Part shown: positions 12,542-19,131 of the stretch, piece by piece
How the letters are laid out: every line of letters starts with the position of its first letter
Numbering within the stretch: position 1 is the stretch's first letter
From: an uncultured Bacilli bacterium
Lineage (GTDB): Bacteria > Bacillota_I > Bacilli_A > RF39 > UBA660
DNA: 19,131 nucleotides
Direction: 5' to 3'
NCBI GenBank assembly: GCA_934096605.1
Contig: CAKOMI010000025.1
Span: 1 to 19,131 of the forward strand
Translations under genes and position numbers: made by a program
Notes under the pieces: model-generated
Database searches by the model: none
What the model was told of the DNA's origin: nothing
Seen by the model: only the letters and a program-made list of their open reading frames with translations

Positions 12542-14534
12542 AGGTAATATCTATTTGGTAAGGATTACTAGAGGTACCAATTCCCCCACTTATTTTTGAA
12601 TCACCTTTTATATTTATCACTGCACGTACGCCATAGTTATCTGTAACCCAATTACTGCCAAGATATCCCAATGGACTCATAAAAAAATTGTTAGCAACTT
12701 TAATAGAGCCATTGTAGGATCTTGGTGACATTGTCCAGTAAGCATAGGAAGAATATACATAATTTAAACGATTAATGTAACCATCGGCAATTCCTGAGGC
12801 CATAAGTTCATCAACTGTTATTAGGCCTATTGGATACGTTAAGGCTTTATTACCTAGTATATTTGTTGATAATGTAAATAAATCATTTTCTTCCTGACAT
12901 TTAAAAGTTGGTTCCTTGGTTTTAATATATCTATCTTGTGAACTATAAGAAACATTTTCTGAATCACTATACCCAAGACCTGTTGTAATACTTCTGTCAC
13001 CACAAAAGCCTGCATCGACTATTATTGATTCATTATTAGTACCTTTTATATTATCTTTATACCAGTTATCTAAAACAGATTTAATATTACTATCGACCTC
13101 ATTAGCAGTAGTTTTTTCATAACTTTCATTTAAAGTACTCCCAAACATATAACCATTGTAAGCTGGATTATTTCTTTCAGCATTAAACTTATTTTTAGAA
13201 TTGTTAAATAACTCTGCACCAGTTGCATCAGCACTTGTACCTGAATATAAAAGACGCACACTATTATCGCCATTAATACGGATGATGCGCCAGTAAAAGC
13301 CCGCAAACTTAACATAATTATTATTTACAGAACCACGATAGTAATAACTTATCCCATTATCATCTTCCATTTGGTAAAGTCCTTTATCTGATTTATCACT
13401 TTCAGTTTCTATTTGATTCATTGTGTAACCATTTAAATTATACTTTCTAACTTGAAAGGTTGAGCCACCAGTACCAGTAGCAATGTCATCATTAAATGTC
13501 GCACTTGTTATTTGAAATATATTCATACAATTAGAGGTCGTTTTCCATATCGATATAACATCATTTGCATCTGTTGAATAACCGGCTGTACAATAATAAT
13601 ATGTTGTACCATTATTATAAATTAATTTAGTTGGGTCAAGTTGACTTACATTTTCAATTGAGTAACGACCAGTTGCCGAATCGATAGAATACGATGTGCC
13701 TATGGGTAATAACACTTTTTCTTTATCTAGATTTTTGAACCTTTCATCGGTACTGCTTAAGGAAACTAGATCTGGGTGGGGCATAACTACTACTTTAGTG
13801 CTTTCACTGGTATCTATGTTAGGTTTCCAGACGGATATTGGAGCCGTCTTATTAAAGTCAGGACTTTGTTTTGAAGCTATTTTTTCTTTTGATATTGCAG
13901 GGCTTGTTTGGTATTCATTAGCTAGTATGGCATCACTTATGGTGTCATATCCTTGTTTTAATGGGTCATAGATACCGGCACTTGCCGTTACTGTTACTTT
14001 GGAGGTAAATATCTTATTCATAGCATCAGTGTCTTCTGGTCCTACATCTTCACTTAACCATAATCTTAATTTATAGTCATTGACCTCCCCAGCCCCAATG
14101 CCTCCTTTATATAATTCTTTTGCTATACTTATATTTTTTAAAGTAGATTCTACTGTATCAAATGATGATAATCTTTGGACGCCTTCTTCATTTAATAAAA
14201 CACTTACATATTTAATTGGTAATGTTGTTTCATCTAATACTTCTAGATTAACACTATAACTTACAAATAAATTACATGTATTTTCAATTGTAAACTCATA
14301 TGGCGTTAATTTTTTTCCTTCTTCGTTTAATAATGGATATGCTTTTTCAATAAAAATATCATTTTTCTCATTAGTAAGTGATAATTTTAAACAACTTGAT
14401 TTTACTAAGTTGGGATTTGTTTGTTTTAAGCTTAAAAGCCATATAGCATATGAAAGACCAAACAAAGAAAGTATACCTATTAGTATACCTAGAAATAGCA
14501 ATAATTTATTTGTTTTGTTCTTTCTTTTTTTCAT
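12540..14534 (-). CDS. SipW/TasA-like surface protein with C-terminal DUF6273-like domain
   Basis: A 664-residue exported protein. A basic start (KKRKNKTNK) and a hydrophobic segment at about 10-32 (LLLFLGILIGILSLFGLSYAIW) give a SipW-like signal or anchor with the SYA pattern. A beta-rich domain similar to TasA or camelysin follows (about 35-190), then a linker carrying DAILANEYQTS and repeated SxxxYxY segments, and from about W415 (YWRIIRINGDNSVRLLYSG) a C-terminal domain ending WTMSP (from W600), YGVRAVINI and GGIGTSSNPYQI. These last motifs align with the other two surface proteins here. GC and codon use stay low to the end, unlike the gene at 533. The ATG at 14534 has only a weak GGAT site. 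A promoter lies at 14560-14589. Probable cell-surface or matrix role (inferred). Confidence 0.82.
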   Translation of the reverse strand: MKKRKNKTNKLLLFLGILIGILSLFGLSYAIWLLSLKQTNPNLVKSSCLKLSLTNEKNDIFIEKAYPLLNEEGKKLTPYEFTIENTCNLFVSYSVNLEVLDETTLPIKYVSVLLNEEGVQRLSSFDTVESTLKNISIAKELYKGGIGAGEVNDYKLRLWLSEDVGPEDTDAMNKIFTSKVTVTASAGIYDPLKQGYDTISDAILANEYQTSPAISKEKIASKQSPDFNKTAPISVWKPNIDTSESTKVVVMPHPDLVSLSSTDERFKNLDKEKVLLPIGTSYSIDSATGRYSIENVSQLDPTKLIYNNGTTYYYCTAGYSTDANDVISIWKTTSNCMNIFQITSATFNDDIATGTGGSTFQVRKYNLNGYTMNQIETESDKSDKGLYQMEDDNGISYYYRGSVNNNYVKFAGFYWRIIRINGDNSVRLLYSGTSADATGAELFNNSKNKFNAERNNPAYNGYMFGSTLNESYEKTTANEVDSNIKSVLDNWYKDNIKGTNNESIIVDAGFCGDRSITTGLGYSDSENVSYSSQDRYIKTKEPTFKCQEENDLFTLSTNILGNKALTYPIGLITVDELMASGIADGYINRLNYVYSSYAYWTMSPRSYNGSIKVANNFFMSPLGYLGSNWVTDNYGVRAVINIKGDSKISGGIGTSSNPYQIDIT

Positions 14535-14559
14535 ATCTATTATCCATTCTTATGTTAAT

Positions 14560-14589
14560 AGTATAACCTACGTGCATATATTTTTTCAA
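14560..14589 (-). promoter_or_regulatory. Promoter of the second surface gene
   Basis: On the minus strand -35 TTGAAA (14584-14589) and -10 TATACT (14560-14565) are 18 bases apart. They sit directly after the terminator of the NPQTG gene, so this surface gene is transcribed on its own. Confidence 0.65.
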
Positions 14590-14590
14590 G

Positions 14591-14616
14591 AAAAAAACGA
14601 GTGTTACCTCGCTTTT
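14591..14616 (-). terminator. Terminator of the NPQTG surface protein gene
   Basis: On the minus strand AAAAGCGAG pairs with CTCGTTTTT (one G-T pair) around GTAACA and runs into a T tract, just after the stop codon. Confidence 0.75.
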
Positions 14617-14618
14617 AA

Positions 14619-15320
14619 TTAGATATGATAAATTTTATTTTTCTTTGTCATGAAATATAGTAAGCCAGCAACAGCAACACCACCAACGATTACTGCATAT
14701 GGTAAGAATGAACCTGTTTGAGGATTTTCAGTAGTTTCACAAGCAGCTTTGTATTCAGTTTCAGTTACTTCATTACCATTGTTGTCATAGTATTTACCAT
14801 TTTCAATTTTACATTTTGGTGTTTCAGTAGTAGTTTCTTGATTTAAACCAATTTCACAAGTATCAGTTGATGCAGCACCTGAAGCATCTAGTGTAATAGT
14901 TGCAACTAAGTTATTACCATTAGCGTCACCAGTTGATTTTGTAACACCAGTAGTGTTTGTTAAGTTAACACTGATAGTTCCATCTTTATTATCTTTAACA
15001 GAACCACTCCAACCAGAAGCACGAGCATATTTTTTAAACTTAAATGTTGATTTTGATAAAGTTAATGTTGCATTAAAATTATTAACTGTACCATCAGTAA
15101 CCTTAACACCTAAGTAAATAACTGTACTATCGCCTTGATTTTGAATGCTTACAGAATTACCATTTAAAGTAGTTTTTGATTCATCAAATGTTTTAGTTGA
15201 ACTAACATAACCATCAGAACTAGCACCAAAAATAGCTCCACTAGCAGCATAAGTACTCATTGGAAAACCTAGTACACTAACTAGCATTAAAACAAACCAT
15301 ACAAAATTTCTTTTTTTCAT
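14619..15320 (-). CDS. NPQTG-anchored cell-wall surface protein
   Basis: A 233-residue secreted protein. The signal peptide is KKRNFVWFVLMLVSVLGF with likely cleavage after STYAA. Then comes a Thr/Ser/Asn-rich beta domain (about 27-165) without tryptophan-rich or catalytic motifs, which could be a cohesin-like or immunoglobulin-like fold. Two short segments contain cysteine pairs (C at DTCEIG, PKCKIE, AACETT). The sorting signal is NPQTG (199-203), a hydrophobic stretch and the basic tail KKNK. NPQT is the start of the sortase B motif (NPQTN). A class B sortase gene is divergent next door and is the likely enzyme. I chose the ATG at 15320 (second of two adjacent ATGs), where GAAGAGG is best placed. 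Expected to be covalently bound to peptidoglycan. Ligand unknown. Confidence 0.85.
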   Translation of the reverse strand: MKKRNFVWFVLMLVSVLGFPMSTYAASGAIFGASSDGYVSSTKTFDESKTTLNGNSVSIQNQGDSTVIYLGVKVTDGTVNNFNATLTLSKSTFKFKKYARASGWSGSVKDNKDGTISVNLTNTTGVTKSTGDANGNNLVATITLDASGAASTDTCEIGLNQETTTETPKCKIENGKYYDNNGNEVTETEYKAACETTENPQTGSFLPYAVIVGGVAVAGLLYFMTKKNKIYHI

Positions 15321-15355
15321 CATATACCTCTTCTTTCTTTTTTTATTATAGACCA

Positions 15356-15361
15356 ATTATA
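15356..15361 (-). promoter_or_regulatory. -10 box of the NPQTG surface protein gene
   Basis: TATAAT on the minus strand, 35 bases upstream of the chosen start. No clear -35 was found. Confidence 0.45.
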
Positions 15362-15427
15362 CCATAAAAATACATTTTTTCTACATTTTTCATCTTTATT
15401 TTACTTTTTTACAAATTCTAGTGTAAA

Positions 15428-15444
15428 TACACACAAAGTGTGTA
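15428..15444. promoter_or_regulatory. Perfect palindrome in the sortase promoter
   Basis: TACACAC and GTGTGTA are perfect inverted copies around AAA, a 17-bp operator-like site. It covers the place where the -35 of the sortase promoter would be (-10 TATAAT at 15456-15461), so a bound protein would block or replace RNA polymerase contacts. It is also about 70 bases behind the -10 of the divergent NPQTG gene. Confidence 0.55.
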
Positions 15445-15455
15445 AAATATGATAT

Positions 15456-15461
15456 TATAAT
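15456..15461 (+). promoter_or_regulatory. -10 box of the sortase gene
   Basis: TATAAT lies 26 bases upstream of the sortase ATG and 11 bases after the palindrome. No -35 consensus is present. Confidence 0.55.
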
Positions 15462-15487
15462 AAAGAGAATAGAAATTGGTGGTATAC

Positions 15488-17035
15488 ATGAAGAAAATTG
15501 TTATTCAAATACAAGGTAATACTTTATATTTTGCTTATAAAAGAAACTCTTTAGTAAGAGAAGACTTAATGAATACAAATATTATAAGTGATAGTGAAAT
15601 TGTTTTTAGTGATGATTATATTTTAGAAAACAAAAAAATAGTTATACCTTTTTTTAAAGAATTATGTAGTATGAATCATATTAATACCCTTACTTTCCAA
15701 AATGCAAGTATTGCTTTATTTATGTTATCTTTATTTAAAAATATTGCTATTCAAAAAGTGAGTATTAAAAACAAAGAATGTATACCATATAGTCTTTGTG
15801 AGGTAATTGTTAAAAACTCTATTAAAGAACTTGATTGTTATGAAGTAGCTAATTTCATGTTAGATTATCTAGATAAACACCATGTTTTAGTTACTACCCA
15901 TAGTGAGGTTTTCTATATTTCTAATTTTATGCAAAATAACTCTCTTACTGACTATGCTAAAATGTTTTATAAAAAAGAAATTAAATTACAAACTAATTTA
16001 ACTGATGAAGATAAAGAAGACTTTGAATCATTCTTAAAAATCAATAAATATTTAAAAAGAGTTTTAATTTACAAATATAATAGAATGGATTTAGAGTTTT
16101 TATTAGAAACTTTAGCTTCTTACCGCGTAAGAAATGTTAGTATTGGTATATGTGAAAATATTAATAATGAAGAAGAATTTCATTATTTAAAAAATCTAAA
16201 TAAAAAGTATAAGAGTAAAAAACTGTATATTAATCTTGTTTATTCAGATGAATATATTAAAAGTAATTTAATGAAACAAATAAGTTTAAATACTTTAAAA
16301 GTATGTGGAGTTATTTTAGTTGTTTTACTTTTAGGAACAGTAGGTTATGTTATGACTAGTAATTATTTAGCTATGAGGGAAGTCAGTAGTATTAGTGAGG
16401 CTGTACAAAAGAAAATGGATGAACAAAAGAATAGTGATAACTCTAATATAGAAGAAAAAACAGAAGAAGGACTTATTATAAAGAATAAGTATATTGCCTC
16501 TCTTTTGGAAATAAATAAAGATGTAGTTGGTTATTTAAAAGTTAATAATACTAATATTGATTATCCTGTAGTTCAATATACTGACAATGACTATTATTTA
16601 AAGAAAAACTTTTATGGTGAAGATGATAAAAACGGTTGGGTTTATATGGACTTTAGAAATTCTGATAAGTTTTTAAATGATAATACAATAATATATGGCC
16701 ATAATATGTATTATAGTGGGGTTATGTTTGGTACTTTGCATAGAGCTCTTAACTCTAGTTGGTATACAAACAAAGACAATTTAATAATTAGTTTTAATAC
16801 TATGTATGAAACAATGAACTGGCAAATATTTTCTATTTATACAATAAGAAAAACAAGTGATTATTTAAGAGTTTCTTTTGATACTTTGGAAGATAAACAA
16901 GATTATATAAATAAAGTCAAAGAAAGAAGCATAACTAATTTTGATGTATCTGTTACAAGTGAAGATTACTTACTTACTTTATCCACTTGTACAGGTGATA
17001 ATGAAAGACTAGTTATCCATGCCAAGAGATTATAA
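15488..17035 (+). CDS. Class B sortase with a large N-terminal cytoplasmic domain
   Basis: A 515-residue membrane enzyme that would cut surface proteins at their sorting motif and link them to the wall. The sortase domain (about 345-515) has VGYLKVNNTNIDYPVVQ, NGWVYMDFRN, NTIIYGHNM with catalytic H405, LTLSTCT with C501, and R507 in NERLVIHAKR. These are class B features. A single membrane helix lies at about 274-293. The first ~270 residues precede it and should be inside the cell. They contain alternating strands and helices (for example NTLTFQNAS, QKVSIKNK, KRVLIYKYN, RNVSIGICENI), perhaps a repeat fold, and match nothing I recognise. A typical class B sortase is about 230-280 residues, so this is roughly double. 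The ATG at 15488 has GGTGG upstream; a TTG four codons earlier is unlikely. The gene overlaps the convergent glycosyltransferase by 6 bases. Confidence 0.88.
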   Translation: MKKIVIQIQGNTLYFAYKRNSLVREDLMNTNIISDSEIVFSDDYILENKKIVIPFFKELCSMNHINTLTFQNASIALFMLSLFKNIAIQKVSIKNKECIPYSLCEVIVKNSIKELDCYEVANFMLDYLDKHHVLVTTHSEVFYISNFMQNNSLTDYAKMFYKKEIKLQTNLTDEDKEDFESFLKINKYLKRVLIYKYNRMDLEFLLETLASYRVRNVSIGICENINNEEEFHYLKNLNKKYKSKKLYINLVYSDEYIKSNLMKQISLNTLKVCGVILVVLLLGTVGYVMTSNYLAMREVSSISEAVQKKMDEQKNSDNSNIEEKTEEGLIIKNKYIASLLEINKDVVGYLKVNNTNIDYPVVQYTDNDYYLKKNFYGEDDKNGWVYMDFRNSDKFLNDNTIIYGHNMYYSGVMFGTLHRALNSSWYTNKDNLIISFNTMYETMNWQIFSIYTIRKTSDYLRVSFDTLEDKQDYINKVKERSITNFDVSVTSEDYLLTLSTCTGDNERLVIHAKRL

Positions 17036-18106
17036 GTTTTGTTTAATAATATCTAAATTCTCTTGATACCTAGTATTCTTAGGATTTAATTTAATAGCTT
17101 TCTTAACATAAGTAAGAGATTCTTTTTTATGATTAGTATAATATGCTGCAAGACTAAGTAAATCATAAAAAGCATCATTCCAAGCAAATTCTTCATTTAT
17201 ATAGGATTTGCTTTTTTCTTTGATTTTGAAGGCTTTTTTAAGTAACGAATAAGCAGACTCATAATTGTCTTTTAAGATATAGAAACTAGCAAGTTCGACA
17301 TACCCTTCTCTTAAGTATGGGGCTTCTTTAATACTTTGTAAGAACCAGTATTCAGCTTCTTCAGATAGTCCTAAAGCATCATAAGAACGTCCCATAAAAC
17401 GCATGGAAGCACACCTTTCATCTTTCCAGGTAGCAAAAGGACAATGGATATGCTTGTGAAGTGTTTTAATTGCATCAAACCACCTACTATGAAACATATA
17501 TTCTCGGCCTAAGTAATGCAAGTTACGGTCATCATTTGGACTTTCTTTAACACTTAACTCTAGTAAAGGTAAATATGAAGACCGAGATTTATTTTTATCT
17601 GGATAATGATTTAAAGTAATAGGAACGTACTTTTCCCTTTCTTCTTTAGAACACTTTAAAACCTCATGGACAGGATGAGTCCAAGTATAATTATCACGAG
17701 TATGAATTTTATTAATCCAAAAACTTACTAATGGGTTATTTTCTTCATCTAGTTTCCAGTTGTAATTATAACGAACTCTTGTGGTAACACCAGATTCCCA
17801 ATTTTCTTCTAGTATTTTACGCCAACCACTTTCAAGTACCTCATCTAAATCGGTACATACACATATATCAGTATCATTTGGAACGTAACTTAAAGATTTA
17901 TTTCTCGCTGTATCAAAACGCCAAGGTTCGATCTTACTTTCATAAACTTTAACATTTTGTTTTTTTAATAACCTTACTGTATCGTCAGTTGAACCTGTAT
18001 CTAAAACAATTATTTCATCAGCTTCACGCATTGAACTTACCCATCTATTAACAAATTTGCTCTCATTTTTAGCAATAGCATAAACAACTACTTTTAATTT
18101 ATTCAT
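17030..18106 (-). CDS. Family 2 glycosyltransferase with C-terminal TPR-like repeats
   Basis: A 358-residue cytosolic protein. The N-terminal GT-A domain (about 1-200) shows KVVVYAIAKNESKFVNRWV, IIVLDTGSTDDT (D36), WRFDTARNKSL and the metal-binding acidic cluster CTDLDEV (D86, D88). The C-terminal half has helical TPR-like units (SYDALGLSEEAEYWFLQSIKEA, LKDNYESAYSLLKKAFKI, KESLTYVKKAIKLNPKN). This arrangement occurs in SunS-like and related glycosyltransferases, where the repeats help hold protein or peptide acceptors. Peptide or protein glycosylation is therefore possible but not shown. I chose the ATG at 18106 because GAGGTGG lies just upstream; the 19 extra residues of an earlier start would overlap that site. 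The 3' end overlaps the sortase gene by 6 bases. Confidence 0.88.
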   Translation of the reverse strand: MNKLKVVVYAIAKNESKFVNRWVSSMREADEIIVLDTGSTDDTVRLLKKQNVKVYESKIEPWRFDTARNKSLSYVPNDTDICVCTDLDEVLESGWRKILEENWESGVTTRVRYNYNWKLDEENNPLVSFWINKIHTRDNYTWTHPVHEVLKCSKEEREKYVPITLNHYPDKNKSRSSYLPLLELSVKESPNDDRNLHYLGREYMFHSRWFDAIKTLHKHIHCPFATWKDERCASMRFMGRSYDALGLSEEAEYWFLQSIKEAPYLREGYVELASFYILKDNYESAYSLLKKAFKIKEKSKSYINEEFAWNDAFYDLLSLAAYYTNHKKESLTYVKKAIKLNPKNTRYQENLDIIKQNL

Positions 18107-18131
18107 AAGCCACCTCAAAATATTATATGAA

Positions 18132-18161
18132 TAAAAAAAGAAAGCAATACTTATCACTTTC
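18132..18161 (-). terminator. Terminator of the third surface gene
   Basis: On the minus strand GAAAGTGATA pairs with TATTGCTTTC (two wobble pairs; the innermost pair must open to leave a loop), followed by a T-rich run. It separates the surface gene from the glycosyltransferase gene. Confidence 0.7.
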
Positions 18162-18177
18162 AATTTTTAAGTAAAAC

Positions 18178-19131
18178 TTAAGGCACTATTTGGTATGGAA
18201 ATTCACTACTACCATCACCATCACCAATTTTCAAAGTATTATCTAAATATAAAACTGGAAAAACATTATATGAATATATGACTCTGTCATTACCTATTTC
18301 ACCTTTTTGACTAATTATTACAGCCGTCGGATCATCAGACTCAGTCATTGTCCACTGAGGCCAACTAGAATCATAAATCCAACTTTTTTCTGCACATTGT
18401 TCGTGTGGCCCAAAAACTCCCCAGTTATATTTAGGTCGATCAACATTTAAGCACCAATATATATCACTACGATTATTACCAGCTGAATATGCATATTCAT
18501 AAGCGTTTACAAGCCCTATTTGAAACCTGTCATTGATTGTATTTTTAGAAACATATGTATAAGTATCATTCATATGAATACTATCTATTTGTGACATTGG
18601 AATACTTCCACCATACCACTTTGCTGTAGAGCTAATCATATTTTGGGTTACACTATTCTTTAAATCATCAAAAAATGTGTTATTTAAATAAGTAAATAGA
18701 CTAGAATCTTCAAAAGACATGCCATAATTACGATAATCATTTACAGTAGACCATTGTCTTTTACCAATTGATTCAGCTCTTCTTATCTTAACTAATCTTG
18801 CAGTATTTCCATTTTGTAATGTAGTTGGGCCAAAACTTAATACTCGCCACTTTTCACAAGTTGCATCTGATTGATTATTATAATCATCGCAATTAAAATA
18901 TATGTAATTATTTGGATTTGTTCCAGCAATAACATTTCCATAATTTGCATTGGTTCCATTATATGTAGCAAAACCTGCATTATCTAAAGCAGTAATTATA
19001 TTTATTGGAGCTTTTTTAAAATATAGCTCACATCTAGTTCTTGTGTAATCAGTAGCATTATAACCTTCAAAATTAAGAATTGCTGAGTATGTGTCATCAT
19101 CCCAGGTTGGTACTACACCATTAGTACAGGT
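18178..19131 (-). CDS. Third surface protein of the shared C-terminal family, 5' end missing
   Basis: The frame is open from the stop at 18178 to the right edge, giving 317 visible codons with no start. An internal ATG at 18720 is not the start, since the upstream sequence is clearly part of the same domain: TNPNNYIYFNCDDYN, CEKWRVLSFGPTTLQNGNTARLVKIRRAESIGKRQWS. The C-terminal part has QWTMTESDD, NVFPVLYLDNTLKIGDGDGSSEFPYQIVP, which lines up with the endings of the proteins at 533 and 12540. Residues PNNYIYF and RLVKIRRAESIG match PNNYVSI and RVKLIRASSIG in the first of these. GC is low throughout and no variable-region pattern is seen. A SipW-like signal is expected beyond the edge. Probable surface protein, function unknown. 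Confidence 0.8.
   Translation of the reverse strand, partial: TCTNGVVPTWDDDTYSAILNFEGYNATDYTRTRCELYFKKAPINIITALDNAGFATYNGTNANYGNVIAGTNPNNYIYFNCDDYNNQSDATCEKWRVLSFGPTTLQNGNTARLVKIRRAESIGKRQWSTVNDYRNYGMSFEDSSLFTYLNNTFFDDLKNSVTQNMISSTAKWYGGSIPMSQIDSIHMNDTYTYVSKNTINDRFQIGLVNAYEYAYSAGNNRSDIYWCLNVDRPKYNWGVFGPHEQCAEKSWIYDSSWPQWTMTESDDPTAVIISQKGEIGNDRVIYSYNVFPVLYLDNTLKIGDGDGSSEFPYQIVP

Noticed and set aside
13130..13971. Frames on both strands within the second surface gene
   Set aside because: They overlap the long, domain-supported frame and lack start signals or family features.
14410..14622. A 70-codon plus-strand frame across the promoter of the second surface gene
   Set aside because: It is antisense to the signal-peptide coding region and to a promoter and terminator, with no ribosome binding site.
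18178..18720. Reading the third surface gene as a complete 180-residue protein starting at 18720
   Set aside because: The frame stays open to the right edge, the upstream codons encode part of the same domain (CEKWRVLSFG and RLVKIRRAESIG), and the internal ATG has no ribosome binding site.
1..19131. CRISPR array, tRNA, rRNA, prophage or transposase genes
   Set aside because: I saw no regularly spaced repeats with unique spacers, no cloverleaf-like or rRNA-like stretch, and no transposase, integrase or phage structural protein. Without a covariance search, a degenerate RNA gene cannot be fully excluded.

Overview
The window is AT-rich DNA with short intergenic gaps, strong AGGAGG-type ribosome binding sites and TATAAT -10 boxes. 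The tryptophan codons I checked are TGG, so there is no sign of the mycoplasma code. SipW-like secreted proteins, a class B sortase with an NPQTG substrate, and a YtaF-like membrane protein point to a low-GC Gram-positive bacterium, probably an uncultured gut member of the Bacilli close to the RF39 or Erysipelotrichia groups. That placement is inference.

Layout. 1-2310 holds the start of a family 8-like glycosyltransferase, then a 537-residue SipW-like surface protein whose last ~220 bp differ sharply in base composition and codon pattern from the rest. 2314-9900 is mostly housekeeping: a SWIM/SNF2 helicase, small HTH regulators, a YtaF-like protein, DusB, a PduL-type phosphotransacylase, a small zinc-binding protein, a COG2426 exporter-like protein, and two copies of an unnamed small family starting MKLIKFDY. 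10425-12456 is an OmpR-family response regulator and its histidine kinase, with matching 11-bp repeat operators upstream and downstream. 12540-19131 is a second surface region: a SipW-like protein, a small NPQTG-anchored wall protein, a divergent class B sortase with an unusual ~270-residue cytoplasmic N-terminal region, a glycosyltransferase with TPR-like repeats, and the 3' part of a third surface protein of the same C-terminal family.

How it fits together. Three surface proteins share a C-terminal domain (WTLSP or WTMSP, VRPVVYL or similar, then GDGSxxNPF/YxI). Only the first carries a GC-rich, NNY-codon, adenine-poor cassette, which reads like the variable region of a diversity-generating retroelement (DGR) target. 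No reverse transcriptase or template repeat lies in the window, so it would have to act in trans. The sortase and its NPQTG neighbour look like a dedicated pair.

The best leads are this variable-region cassette, the paired two-component operators with an unexplained transcription unit behind the kinase gene, the sortase with its extra cytoplasmic domain, a 42-bp direct repeat made of a terminator that flanks a 64-codon gene, and the MKLIKFDY pair.
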